Assembly (NCBI RefSeq): GCF_004310325.1
Contig: NZ_SIRT01000015.1
Span: 50,689 to 114,688, forward strand
Length of the DNA: 64,000 nt
DNA from: Hyunsoonleella flava
GTDB taxonomy: Bacteria; Bacteroidota; Bacteroidia; Flavobacteriales; Flavobacteriaceae
Reading direction: 5' to 3'
The position numbers were made by a program, and so were the translations under genes. A model generated the notes under the pieces. The model saw only the letters and a list, made by a program, of their open reading frames with translations. It was not told the origin of the DNA and ran no database searches. Positions 54,274-63,329 of the stretch are shown here, piece after piece (position 1 is the first letter of the stretch; each line of letters opens with the position of its first letter).

Positions 54274-56238
54274 ATGATTAAAACTAAACTACTTTTTGTT
54301 ATCCTCTTCGTTGTTCAGTTAGGTACTGCACAAGACGACCTGTTTTTTACTGATTACGATTGGGAGCCCACACCAAATTACACCATCCCAGAAGAAACTG
54401 AAGACGATATAATTGGAGTAAAAGATAAAATAGCTACCGAATTTTACTTTGAAGGAGATGGTTTGGTAGAATACTTTTTAGAGCATAAGGTGTATTGGTT
54501 GAATTCAGATGAAAAAATTGAAGCATACAACAAAGTATATTTGCCTTACAACAACTCTTCAGAATTAAAAGTTAATAAAGCAAGGGTAATTACTAAAGAA
54601 GGTAAAATTATCGAACTTGATGACAGTAAAATTTTAACCGCTCAAGATGAAGAAACGGGAAGAAACTATAAGTATTTTGCCTTTGAAGGCGTAACGAAAG
54701 GTAGTTTTATTGAATATTATTACGTAGTTAAACGCTACCCGAGATATAGTGGTAATCGTTTAACGTTTCAAAAAAGTTACCAAATAAAAGATATAGAATT
54801 CGATTTGTACGCACCAAAAAATCTCGTTTTTGAATTTAAAAGCTATAATAATATTCCTGAAGTAGAACGCGACACACTAATGAAAGAGAAGCTGCACTGG
54901 CAGTTAAAAACGAATAACCTAAACGGGCTCTTAAAAGAAGAAGTGTCGGCTTACAATGCACTAAAAGGCTCTGTAATTTATAAGTTAGACAGAAATACAT
55001 ACAGTAACGTAAATGACATTTCATCATACAGTAAAGTCGCGCAGAATATCTACAATTTTTACTATCCTGAAATATCTGATAAAACCACAAAACAGCTTAA
55101 AAAATTCATATCAGAAGCCACCAACAACAAAAGTTTAGAAGGTGAAGCGCTTATTAGAAAATTAGAATTCTATATAAAAAACAATATTGTTGTTGCCGAT
55201 GGCGGCAGCGATAATTTAAAAGATCTAAGTGAGGTTATAAAAAACAAAGTAGCAAGTGAAACTGGTATTTTAAAACTCTATACAACACTCTTTAAATACT
55301 TGGGCATCAAACATGAAATTGTAATAACCAGTGACAGGCAAGAGTTGAAATTCGATAAGGATTTTGAGGCCAATAATTTTTTAACAGATTTCCTAATTTA
55401 CTTCAACAAATACAAAACCTACATGTCCCCTATTGAGTTGGATTCGCGTTATGGCTATCCCCCTTCAAATTTAACCGACAATTATGGCCTTTTTATAAAA
55501 GAAGTAAAAGTTGGCGATTTTGCATCAGGCCTGGGCAAAATAAAATACATTAAACCTATCCCTGCTGAAAAAACAGTGGATAAAATGGTGCTTGATATTT
55601 CTTTTGAACAAGATAATATTGCCAATTGCAAAGTGAAGCTAGACCGTGCGATGTCTGGATATTATGGCATGTACTTTCATCCAATAATGAACTTAATAAA
55701 GCAAGAGAACAAAGATGAATTAGTGGAAAGCTTTGCAACCAGACTAGATAAAGATGTTACTATTAATAGCAAAGCAATAGTTAATGAAGACCCAGAATTG
55801 TTTGGCATAAAACCCATACATTTTGTTATAGATTTTGAATCAGAAGCTTTTACCGAAAAAGCAGGTAGAAAGTACCTATTTAAAGTGGGAGAACTTATTG
55901 GGAGACAAATAGAGATGTATCAAGAAAAGGAGCGCGTGCTGCCTGTTGAGAATGATTTTACAAGAAGTTATTTCCGAACAATTAATATTACCATTCCTGA
56001 AGGTTACAAAATTGCCAATTTAGATGATATTAATATCAAAAACACCTATGTTGTAGGTGATAAAGAAGTATTGATTTTCGATTCGTACTATGAAATTGAT
56101 GGTAACCAGCTGAAAATTACTGCAGACGAACATTATCGTAAAAACATTATTGATGTAACCCATTTTGAAGATTACAGAACCGTGATAAATAGTGCTGCTG
56201 ATTTTAACAAAGTGGTTTTGGTTTTTGAGCCTATTTAG
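54274..56238 (+). CDS. DUF3857/transglutaminase-like secreted protein without the catalytic Cys motif
   Basis: A 654-residue paralogue of the preceding gene, 4 bp downstream. Signal peptide (LLFVILFVVQLGTAQ), then the DUF3857 domain (VYLPYNNSSELKVNKARVITKEG) and a transglutaminase-like helical core. Where the first protein has GDCKD, this one reads VASETGILKLY, so no nucleophile is present, and the His/Asp pair is not evident. Probably a non-enzymatic partner or substrate-binding paralogue (inference). It ends the MORN/transglutaminase operon. Confidence 0.85.
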   Translation: MIKTKLLFVILFVVQLGTAQDDLFFTDYDWEPTPNYTIPEETEDDIIGVKDKIATEFYFEGDGLVEYFLEHKVYWLNSDEKIEAYNKVYLPYNNSSELKVNKARVITKEGKIIELDDSKILTAQDEETGRNYKYFAFEGVTKGSFIEYYYVVKRYPRYSGNRLTFQKSYQIKDIEFDLYAPKNLVFEFKSYNNIPEVERDTLMKEKLHWQLKTNNLNGLLKEEVSAYNALKGSVIYKLDRNTYSNVNDISSYSKVAQNIYNFYYPEISDKTTKQLKKFISEATNNKSLEGEALIRKLEFYIKNNIVVADGGSDNLKDLSEVIKNKVASETGILKLYTTLFKYLGIKHEIVITSDRQELKFDKDFEANNFLTDFLIYFNKYKTYMSPIELDSRYGYPPSNLTDNYGLFIKEVKVGDFASGLGKIKYIKPIPAEKTVDKMVLDISFEQDNIANCKVKLDRAMSGYYGMYFHPIMNLIKQENKDELVESFATRLDKDVTINSKAIVNEDPELFGIKPIHFVIDFESEAFTEKAGRKYLFKVGELIGRQIEMYQEKERVLPVENDFTRSYFRTINITIPEGYKIANLDDINIKNTYVVGDKEVLIFDSYYEIDGNQLKITADEHYRKNIIDVTHFEDYRTVINSAADFNKVVLVFEPI

Positions 56239-56275
56239 TTCATCAAAACTAAAATAAACCTAGCTATCCAGAGAA

Positions 56276-56283
56276 TAACTTTG
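56276..56283 (+). promoter_or_regulatory. -7 box for the proline-run lipoprotein
   Basis: Reads TAACTTTG (TAnnTTTG), 39 bp upstream of the ATG at 56323. Confidence 0.45.
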
Positions 56284-56322
56284 GTATCTTTATTGTGGCT
56301 ATTCCCTTAAACTTTAGCCAGT

Positions 56323-57543
56323 ATGAAAAGTTTTCTTTTTCTTTTGGTCTTAACTTGTTTCTTCATTTCTTGTGATACGTCAAAAAAGTATGAAAGAAAA
56401 TGGTGTTTTGACCCATTAAAACTTACAAATAATGATCTTGATTATCCAGCAAGTATTTACATAGAAAACGATTCGATAAAATTCAATTATTATGCCTTTG
56501 ATTACTGGCATAAGTTTCCTCTAACGATTGATGATAAACTATTCTTCAATAATTGGAAGATTCCTATTTGTAGAATAGAGGATACTATTCGGATTGGTCA
56601 AATACCATATATAAAAGATGAAAAAGACAGTGTTTTTAATTGGTGGTGGAGCAAACCTATTTTAAAAATCGATTTACCTAAAATTGACACGACATACTTC
56701 CAATTTCATCACTCTTATAAGAGTCAAAAAAATTACATCTATTTTGGGAAACGGATCGACAATAATAAATATAACTTACAACTAAATGACCGTTATGCTA
56801 ATATTCAAGATTTACCAGCTTTTTTGGCATTTGAAAGAGCCTCATTAGGAGAAGAATTAATCCCCTTTCACACAACGGTATTATATATGGATTTCACAAC
56901 TCCTATGAAATATGCAGAAGGTATTTTTCATGAATTGAAAAAAGTAAATCAATTAAAAATACAAATGATTAGTGATATATTGTTAAAGTATAACAATGAG
57001 ATAGGACTATATTACGAACACGAGGGTTTGACTAAAAAACTGCCTTATTTTTATGAGAATGAGCATTATGTTCCTGATATTCTAGACCTCCCTTCACCGC
57101 CACCTCCGCCTCCGCCGTATTTTCCTGATTTTTGGAATAAAAATGTAACAAACAAAATAATAATATTAAAACGGGATGATTTATATTTTGACGAACAAAT
57201 CATCACTAAACCACAGTTAAAGGAGCTTGTAAATAAATGGGTCAAAAACAAAAATGGAATTTTCAGTTTATACGATTTAGAATCTTCTTATGGGAACTTT
57301 TTAGAAATGACGGCTATTATAAATTCAGTATACCAAAATGAACGAAATAAGCTTTCAAAAATTAAATTCAACAAATCTTTAAGCGATCTAAACCAGGATG
57401 AAATAGTAGCAATAAAAGAAGAAATCCCCATGTATCACGTATGGAGTTATTCCATTCCCCATTTCAGTGCAATAGTAAAAAATAATGACTCTTTTTTTGG
57501 CATAAAAACTCTAGTTTTAGATTCTGTATCTAAAACTAAATGA
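56323..57543 (+). CDS. Lipoprotein of unknown function with a poly-Pro linker
   Basis: A 406-residue lipoprotein (LVLTCFFISCDT, Cys about 17). Residues about 190-230 (TTVLYMDFTTPMKYAEGIFH) and 290-320 (IIILKRDDLYFDEQIITKPQ) each recall the periplasmic fold of ExbD/TolR (strand, acidic turn, amphipathic helix), separated by a linker with SPPPPPPPYFP (about 263-273). There is no membrane helix besides the signal. The ExbD-like reading is weak inference. Not otherwise recognised. Confidence 0.7.
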   Translation: MKSFLFLLVLTCFFISCDTSKKYERKWCFDPLKLTNNDLDYPASIYIENDSIKFNYYAFDYWHKFPLTIDDKLFFNNWKIPICRIEDTIRIGQIPYIKDEKDSVFNWWWSKPILKIDLPKIDTTYFQFHHSYKSQKNYIYFGKRIDNNKYNLQLNDRYANIQDLPAFLAFERASLGEELIPFHTTVLYMDFTTPMKYAEGIFHELKKVNQLKIQMISDILLKYNNEIGLYYEHEGLTKKLPYFYENEHYVPDILDLPSPPPPPPPYFPDFWNKNVTNKIIILKRDDLYFDEQIITKPQLKELVNKWVKNKNGIFSLYDLESSYGNFLEMTAIINSVYQNERNKLSKIKFNKSLSDLNQDEIVAIKEEIPMYHVWSYSIPHFSAIVKNNDSFFGIKTLVLDSVSKTK

Positions 57544-57567
57544 CAAAATAAGATTTAAACTAGCTTT

Positions 57568-57927
57568 ATGGCACAACACAACGATCTCGGTAAAAAAGGC
57601 GAACAACTTGCGGTAGATTTTCTTCTGAAAAACAACTACGATATTATAGAACGCAACTACCGATTTGAAAAAGCCGAAGTTGATATCATTGCACAAAAAG
57701 ATGAGATTTTAGCTATTGTTGAAGTTAAAACACGTTCTACAGCCGATTTTGGAGACCCGCAGGATTTTGTGAAACCAAAACAAATAAAAAATCTGGTAAA
57801 AGCTGTTGACGAATATGTGACTGTAAATGATTTAGACGTTGAAATACGCTTTGATATCATAGCGATTGTAAAAGAAGGTAAAGGGTATAGTATTGAGCAT
57901 TTGGAGAATGCTTTTTATCATTTTTGA
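57568..57927 (+). CDS. yraN: YraN-family (UPF0102) nuclease-fold protein
   Basis: A 119-residue cytoplasmic protein with the UPF0102 pattern: DLGKKGEQLAVDFLLKN, IIERNYRFEKAEVDIIAQ, ILAIVEVKTRS and a basic FVKPKQIKNLVKAVDEY helix. The E-xD-ExK constellation matches a restriction-endonuclease-like core, though activity is unproven. It is followed within 5 bp by the palindromic repeat and the GIY-YIG gene. Confidence 0.92.
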   Translation: MAQHNDLGKKGEQLAVDFLLKNNYDIIERNYRFEKAEVDIIAQKDEILAIVEVKTRSTADFGDPQDFVKPKQIKNLVKAVDEYVTVNDLDVEIRFDIIAIVKEGKGYSIEHLENAFYHF

Positions 57928-57931
57928 TATT

Positions 57932-58003
57932 AGATTCTTCGGTCGTTCCTCCCTCTGAATGACAAAAGACGCCGTCTGTCATTCAGAGCGCAGCGAAGAA
58001 TCT
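57932..58003. repeat. Long palindromic repeat upstream of the GIY-YIG gene
   Basis: A 72-bp hairpin. Outer arms AGATTCTTCG (57932-57941) and CGAAGAATCT (57994-58003); next arms CTCTGAATGAC (57953-57963) and GTCATTCAGAG (57978-57988); the apex contains AGACG/CGTCT. The left arm recurs directly after the GIY-YIG gene, and the right arm recurs inside mfd. Confidence 0.85.
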
Positions 58004-58019
58004 CTAAAATTCACTTCCT

Positions 58020-58325
58020 ATGAAAACAAAAGGGACTCATAATTACAATGTATATATTTTAACAAACAAAGCAAAAACAGTACTATACACTGGTGTTACT
58101 AATAACCTAAAAGACCGATTATATTTTCATAATAATCCTCTACCATTTTTAAAAACATTCACTGCAAAATACAAGTGCTTTTATCTAATTTATTATGAAA
58201 ACTTTTTTGATATTGAAGACGCTATTAAACGTGAAAAGCAAATAAAAGGTAAAAGTAGGGCTAAAAAGGAAAAGACTATTTCTGATTTTAATCCAGAGTG
58301 GAAATTTTTAAATGATACTATTTAG
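58020..58325 (+). CDS. Small GIY-YIG nuclease
   Basis: A 101-residue single-domain GIY-YIG endonuclease: the GIY-equivalent strand YNVYILTN (about 8-15), the YIG-equivalent VLYTGVTN (about 21-28), a catalytic Arg in LKDRLYFH (about 32), and the metal-binding Glu in FFDIEDAIKREKQIKG (about 64). Small stand-alone GIY-YIG proteins are multicopy in Bacteroidota and their role is unclear. This one sits between a palindrome and a near-identical 32-bp direct repeat, which suggests a self-spreading unit (inference). Confidence 0.9.
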   Translation: MKTKGTHNYNVYILTNKAKTVLYTGVTNNLKDRLYFHNNPLPFLKTFTAKYKCFYLIYYENFFDIEDAIKREKQIKGKSRAKKEKTISDFNPEWKFLNDTI

Positions 58326-58328
58326 AAG

Positions 58329-58360
58329 AGATTCTTCAGTCGTTCCTCCCTCTGAATGAC
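58329..58360. repeat. Direct repeat of the palindrome's left arm, downstream of the GIY-YIG gene
   Basis: Matches 57932-57963 in 31 of 32 positions, same orientation, starting 4 bp after the nuclease stop codon. With the upstream copy it brackets the gene in a unit of about 397 bp. Confidence 0.85.
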
Positions 58361-58368
58361 AAAAAAAT

Positions 58369-59730
58369 CTATTCCTTTTCTTCTTCAGTTGGCGAGTCTG
58401 AAATTTCAAAAAAGGCTTTTAATTCATCAAAAGTATCCGGTTTCGCCTTGATTTTTTTATCAGAGTCTAAAATAAAATACGTTGGTGTTGCTGTTACACC
58501 ATAATTATTACCAATGTCGTTATCCCATTTACCTTCGCCATACACATGAAAAAAGTTTGGAAAATCGTAGGTTAGTGTTTTCCACCCATAAGGGTCGTCC
58601 TCCAACCCTATCGCTATTACTTTTAGTTTGCCTTCTTCAAATGGCTCGATAAACTTATGTAACTCAGGAATCTCTTTTAAACAATGAGAGCAGCTACTAC
58701 TCCAAAATGCAACAATGTAATGTTCAGCAATATCAAGTTTGCTCAATGTTTTTGTAACGGTTTCCTCTTTTCCTTCAATTTCAAAAGAAAAATCTGGAGC
58801 TTGATTCCCTAATGACGTGTTTTGGTACAAAATTAAAGCCTGTAATAATTGCTGGTCGTTAAGTTTCACCGATAAATCCATAAGATAATCTTCAGCGATA
58901 AAATTAGCTACCTTCTCTAGTTTCAAATCCACCATCTGCTCCCACAAATCTGTAAGCAATGATTTTTGTGTTTCTTCTGGAGCATTTTCCATTTTTTTAC
59001 AGAACACCTTAATATTCCTAATATATTCTGATACTTCATCACCATTTCCAGAAGACATGCCAAACACATAATTCAACATGCGCTCTGTTAAAAATTTAGA
59101 ACGTTGTAAAATCTCATTGTTGAAATCTACATGGTCAAAATAATGCGCTTCCAGTCCTTTCACATAGGCCTTTACATCGATATTATCTTCTGGGATATAC
59201 GGACTATTAGCCTTTATAAAATTGAAAGCTATTGTGCCTTTAGAAGCCTCTTCAAAACCTTGTTGTGTCTCGCGTTGGGTTTTAAAAATAGAGGCTAGTG
59301 CCAAGGAATCTCTAGTCTTGCTTCCATCTCTAAAATAATTACCTATACTGTTGGTAATCATAAGCATGCTGTTAGTGTAAGATTCCAATAGTTTGTTTTC
59401 TCTTGACGCCAAAAATTCTACACCTGTTTCGGAATTAAACTTTAATTCAACATCTTCTTCACCATTATAAATCACATCAAAATTGTATTCCTCCTGAGGA
59501 ACAGCGTAAGTGATGCGGTACATCCCTTTGGGTACCGTGGAATCTAATTTTATCTCAAAACTTCCATCGGCAGCAATTGGGGCGTTTGTAACGTAATTTG
59601 AATGTGTGGGCTCTACTTTGTACAAAAGAGCGATTTCGAATTCTCCAGGAGGCGAAAATGTACCTTTAATACTGTGTTGCGCTAAAGTAATACACGGTAA
59701 AAGGGCAATTAAAAAAAGTAAACGTCTCAA
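58369..59730 (-). CDS. TlpA-like thioredoxin with DUF4369-type N-terminal domain
   Basis: A 453-residue secreted protein: signal peptide about 1-17 (LPCITLAQ), a beta-rich DUF4369-like domain (about 20-110), a helical middle (DUF5106-like, about 115-290) and a C-terminal TlpA/AhpC-type thioredoxin domain with the active pair in WSSSCSHCLKEIPELH (about 345) and cis-Pro TPTYFIL. It reduces or shuffles disulphides in the periplasm. It follows mfd by 34 bp on the same strand. Confidence 0.88.
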   Translation of the reverse strand: MRRLLFLIALLPCITLAQHSIKGTFSPPGEFEIALLYKVEPTHSNYVTNAPIAADGSFEIKLDSTVPKGMYRITYAVPQEEYNFDVIYNGEEDVELKFNSETGVEFLASRENKLLESYTNSMLMITNSIGNYFRDGSKTRDSLALASIFKTQRETQQGFEEASKGTIAFNFIKANSPYIPEDNIDVKAYVKGLEAHYFDHVDFNNEILQRSKFLTERMLNYVFGMSSGNGDEVSEYIRNIKVFCKKMENAPEETQKSLLTDLWEQMVDLKLEKVANFIAEDYLMDLSVKLNDQQLLQALILYQNTSLGNQAPDFSFEIEGKEETVTKTLSKLDIAEHYIVAFWSSSCSHCLKEIPELHKFIEPFEEGKLKVIAIGLEDDPYGWKTLTYDFPNFFHVYGEGKWDNDIGNNYGVTATPTYFILDSDKKIKAKPDTFDELKAFFEISDSPTEEEKE

Positions 59731-59764
59731 TGTTATTTTTTATTTATGTTGTTAAAAACAATAA

Positions 59765-62700
59765 TTACGCCACAATGGGTTTTAAAGCTTCTAAAGCCTG
59801 TTCAACTGAGGTTATACCATCAAAAGTGAGCAATAAACGAAGCCCATTTCTAGTTTGCTTCTCCTTCATTTTACAGCTTTGTGAATGGGTTTGCACAAAC
59901 TGTAACACTTTTGTAAAGTTACTACTTTGATAAAAACTACTTTGCTGATCTGTAATAAAATAACCAATCAATTTATTTTGTTTCATAATGACTTTTTCAA
60001 AGCCAATTTTAGTAGCTAACCACTTTATTTGGACACTATTTAATAAATCGGTCACTTGTTCTGGTAATTCTCCAAAACGGTCAATCAATTGCAGCTTAAA
60101 CTTATCTAGCTCCTCCTCTGTTTTCAAATTATTCAGCTGTGTGTATAGGTTGAGTCGTTCTGCTATGTTATTTACATAACTGTCAGGAAACAGTAGCTCA
60201 AAATCTGTATCAATCGTAACATCCTTTACATAAACCTTGTCTTCCCCTTCATCTTGATATAGCTCCTTAAACTCATTTTCTTTGAGTTCATCAATGGCTT
60301 CATTTAATATCGTTTGATACGTATCAAACCCTATTTCATTGATAAAACCACTTTGCTCGCCACCCAGCAAATCTCCTGCCCCACGAATTTCTAAATCCTT
60401 CATGGCAATATTGAAACCACTTCCCAATTCGGTAAACTGTTCTAATGCCGTAATACGCTTTCTGGCATCTTCGGTCATTGCCGAATATTCGGGCGTAATA
60501 AAATAACAAAACGCCTTTTTATTGCTTCGCCCTACTCGACCGCGCATTTGATGCAAATCACTCAATCCAAAATTATTGGCGTTATTGATAAAAATAGTGT
60601 TGGCATTTGGCACATCTAAACCGCTTTCAACAATTGTGGTGCTTACCAAAACATCAAAACCACCATCCATAAATTGAAGCATGAGTTGCTCTAGCTTTCT
60701 GCCTTCCATTTGCCCATGACCAATACCAATTTTGGCGTCTGGCACCAAACGCTGCAACATACCGGCCACTTCTTTTATGTTTTCAATACGATTGTGAATG
60801 AAGAAGATTTGACCGCCACGTTGGATTTCGTAGCTAATGGCATCCCGAATGGTTTCTTCATTAAAGCGAATTACATGACTTTCAATAGGATAACGATTTG
60901 GGGGCGGTGTAGTAATTACCGATAAGTCTCTCGCAGCCATTAAGCTAAATTGCAATGTTCTTGGAATTGGTGTTGCGGTGAGTGTAAGTACATCCACATT
61001 TTCTTTTAAGGTTTTCAGCTTTTCTTTTACTGCTACACCAAATTTTTGTTCCTCATCAACAATAAGTAAGCCTAAATCTTTAAATTTTACATTCTTATTG
61101 ACGAGTTGATGTGTACCGATGATAATATCTACTTTTCCTTCTGATAGCGCTTCTAATGTTTCACGTTTCTGTTTAGCAGTTCTAAAGCGGTTTATATAAT
61201 CTACTACAACAGGGAAATCCTTTAAACGTTGCTTAAACGTTCTTGAATGTTGATACGCTAAAATTGTTGTTGGTACTAAAACCGCCACTTGTTTACCGTT
61301 ATCAACTGCTTTGAACGCTGCGCGAATAGCCACCTCGGTTTTACCGAAACCTACATCCCCGCATATGAGCCTGTCCATAGGGCGTTCGCTTTCCATATCG
61401 GCTTTTATATCAGCAGTTGCCGTACTTTGGTCAGGTGTATCTTCATAAATAAATGAGGCTTCCAACTCATGCTGCATGTAACTATCTGGATTGTACTGAA
61501 AGCCTTTTTTGGTTTTACGTTTTGCGTAAAGTTTTATAAGATTAAAAGCAACATGTTTAACACGTGCCTTCGTTTTTTGCTTAAGGGTTTTCCAAGCACT
61601 ACTCCCCAATTTGTAAATTTTAGGAGGCTTACCGTCCTTACCATTAAACCTGGTGATTTTGTGCAACGAATGGATGCTTAAATACAACACATCGCGCTCT
61701 CCATAAATTAGTTTTATGGCTTCTTGTTTCTTGCCTTCAACGTCAATTTTTTGAAGTCCGCCAAAGCGTCCAATACCATGATCAATATGGGTAACGTAAT
61801 CGCCAATATCAAGATTTGTTAGTTCCTTTAAAGTAATGGCCTGCTTTTTAGCATAGCCGTTTTTGAGACTGAATTTATGGTACCGTTCAAAAATTTGATG
61901 GTCGGTATAGCACACCATTTTGTTATCATGGTCTACAAACCCTTGGTGTAGCGATAAAATTACCGTTTTATAGTCTTTAACATCAAGTTTGGCGTCATCA
62001 AAAATATCATGGAATCGCTTTGCTTGTTGCTCACTTACACAGGCAATGTAATTGGTGTAACCCTTTTTGTGGTTGGCATTTAAATCTTCAATTAACAGGT
62101 TGAATTGTTTATTGAATGCGGGTTGAGGCCTTGTGTTGAAGATGGTTTCAGACACTGAGGTTCTCGAAATGTCTGCTCTAGTTGTGGTACCTTCGAGAGC
62201 CTCAGGCACCACATCAGATTCTTCGCTACGCTCTGAATGACAAAAAACACTCTGTGTTCCAAATTCAATTATTGAAAAATCTAAAAGTTGTTTTTTAAGT
62301 AAAGCTGAATTGCAAAATAGCTCCTGTGGTTCAGCATGTTTGATGTCTTCTGAAAGCTCCTTAAACGCCTCTTTTGCTTTTTCATAAAAATCATCAATTC
62401 TTGAAAACAGCAAATCTGCATTTTTTATTCCAATAACCGTTTTTTGAGCAATGTATTTTAAGAAGCTATGTCTCTTTTCCTCTATCAACTTATTCGCTAC
62501 ATTCGGAATAATATTGATTTTTTTAATCTGCTCTACTGAAAGCTGGGTTTCAACATCAAAAGTTCTTATGGAGTCTACTTCATCACCAAAAAATTCAATA
62601 CGATAAGGTTCATCATGCGAAAATGAAAACACATCCACTATTCCACCACGTACCGAAAACTCTCCTGGTTCGGTTACAAAGTCTACGCGCTTGAATTTAT

Positions 62701-63211
62701 ATTCAAAAAGAATTTCGTTTACAAAGTCAATTGACAAATTATCGCTTATACCAACTTTTAAGGTATGGCGCTCCAACTCCTTGCGTGTAACCACCTGCTC
62801 AAATAAGGCATCTGGATAGGTCACGATTATCGCTGGTTTTTTTTGAGAATTGATGCGGTTTAAAACCTCAGCGCGAAGCAGTACATTTGCATTATCGGTT
62901 TCCTCAATATCATAAGGTCGCCTGTAGCTTCCAGGATAGAACAAAACATCTTTCTCACTGAGTAATTGTTCTAAATCGTTAAGGTAATGCGCCGCTTCTT
63001 CTTTATCATTAAATATCAGAAGAAACGGTTTTTGAACCTCTTTAAAAATGCTAGAAATTACAAAGGAAAATGATGACCCCACAAGCCCTTTTAAATGTAC
63101 TTTGGACTTGGTATTGGTAGCATCAGAAGATTCGGTTTGGTCAATAGCGTTCTGCAGATTTTGCGTTTGCAAAGCCTGTGCATAGGTTTGAGAGATAATG
63201 GACTTACTCAC
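59765..63211 (-). CDS. mfd: Transcription-repair coupling factor Mfd, with in-frame repeat insertion
   Basis: A 1148-residue ATP-dependent translocase that removes stalled RNA polymerase and recruits UvrA. A UvrB-like N-terminal part with GSSFSFVISSIF, the RNA-polymerase-interacting domain (LDIGDYVTHIDHGIGRFGG), helicase motifs GDVGFGKTE, VDEEQKFG and TATPIPRTL, the translocation motif region VSTTIVESGLDVPNANT, and a C-terminal TRCF domain are all intact. The start is GTG. Residues about 324-354 (CHSERSEESDVV and on to SRTSVS) are an insertion encoded by a palindromic repeat, in a linker before the conserved FNTRPQPAFNKQFNLL. Confidence 0.96.
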   Translation of the reverse strand: MSKSIISQTYAQALQTQNLQNAIDQTESSDATNTKSKVHLKGLVGSSFSFVISSIFKEVQKPFLLIFNDKEEAAHYLNDLEQLLSEKDVLFYPGSYRRPYDIEETDNANVLLRAEVLNRINSQKKPAIIVTYPDALFEQVVTRKELERHTLKVGISDNLSIDFVNEILFEYKFKRVDFVTEPGEFSVRGGIVDVFSFSHDEPYRIEFFGDEVDSIRTFDVETQLSVEQIKKINIIPNVANKLIEEKRHSFLKYIAQKTVIGIKNADLLFSRIDDFYEKAKEAFKELSEDIKHAEPQELFCNSALLKKQLLDFSIIEFGTQSVFCHSERSEESDVVPEALEGTTTRADISRTSVSETIFNTRPQPAFNKQFNLLIEDLNANHKKGYTNYIACVSEQQAKRFHDIFDDAKLDVKDYKTVILSLHQGFVDHDNKMVCYTDHQIFERYHKFSLKNGYAKKQAITLKELTNLDIGDYVTHIDHGIGRFGGLQKIDVEGKKQEAIKLIYGERDVLYLSIHSLHKITRFNGKDGKPPKIYKLGSSAWKTLKQKTKARVKHVAFNLIKLYAKRKTKKGFQYNPDSYMQHELEASFIYEDTPDQSTATADIKADMESERPMDRLICGDVGFGKTEVAIRAAFKAVDNGKQVAVLVPTTILAYQHSRTFKQRLKDFPVVVDYINRFRTAKQKRETLEALSEGKVDIIIGTHQLVNKNVKFKDLGLLIVDEEQKFGVAVKEKLKTLKENVDVLTLTATPIPRTLQFSLMAARDLSVITTPPPNRYPIESHVIRFNEETIRDAISYEIQRGGQIFFIHNRIENIKEVAGMLQRLVPDAKIGIGHGQMEGRKLEQLMLQFMDGGFDVLVSTTIVESGLDVPNANTIFINNANNFGLSDLHQMRGRVGRSNKKAFCYFITPEYSAMTEDARKRITALEQFTELGSGFNIAMKDLEIRGAGDLLGGEQSGFINEIGFDTYQTILNEAIDELKENEFKELYQDEGEDKVYVKDVTIDTDFELLFPDSYVNNIAERLNLYTQLNNLKTEEELDKFKLQLIDRFGELPEQVTDLLNSVQIKWLATKIGFEKVIMKQNKLIGYFITDQQSSFYQSSNFTKVLQFVQTHSQSCKMKEKQTRNGLRLLLTFDGITSVEQALEALKPIVA
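62151..62242. repeat. Palindromic repeat inserted in frame within mfd
   Basis: The minus strand reads TGTCATTCAGAGCG then AGCGAAGAATCT, matching 26 of 27 bases of the right arm at 57977-58003. It continues with a hairpin GAGG-x-TCTCGAA / TTCGAGA-x-CCTC (11 of 12 pairs). The 14-mer at 62155-62168 is the complement of 31230-31243. It adds about 31 codons without a stop. Confidence 0.85.
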
Positions 63212-63230
63212 CTAATTTTGTTTTGAGGTG

Positions 63231-63238
63231 CAAATATA
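63231..63238 (-). promoter_or_regulatory. -7 box for mfd
   Basis: Reads TATATTTG on the minus strand (TAnnTTTG), 20 bp upstream of the GTG start at 63211. Confidence 0.5.
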
Positions 63239-63329
63239 AGGGTTCAACTGTATTTAAAATACAATATCACTCTCAAAATCTTTATTCAGTTTAGTGAACA
63301 AGAAGTTTACATGTTGAAGTGGTTGTGTT

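Noticed and set aside
57066..57251. Minus-strand frame rich in Gly (poly-Gly) near 57 kb
   Set aside because: It is the complement of the Pro codon run in the plus-strand lipoprotein gene.
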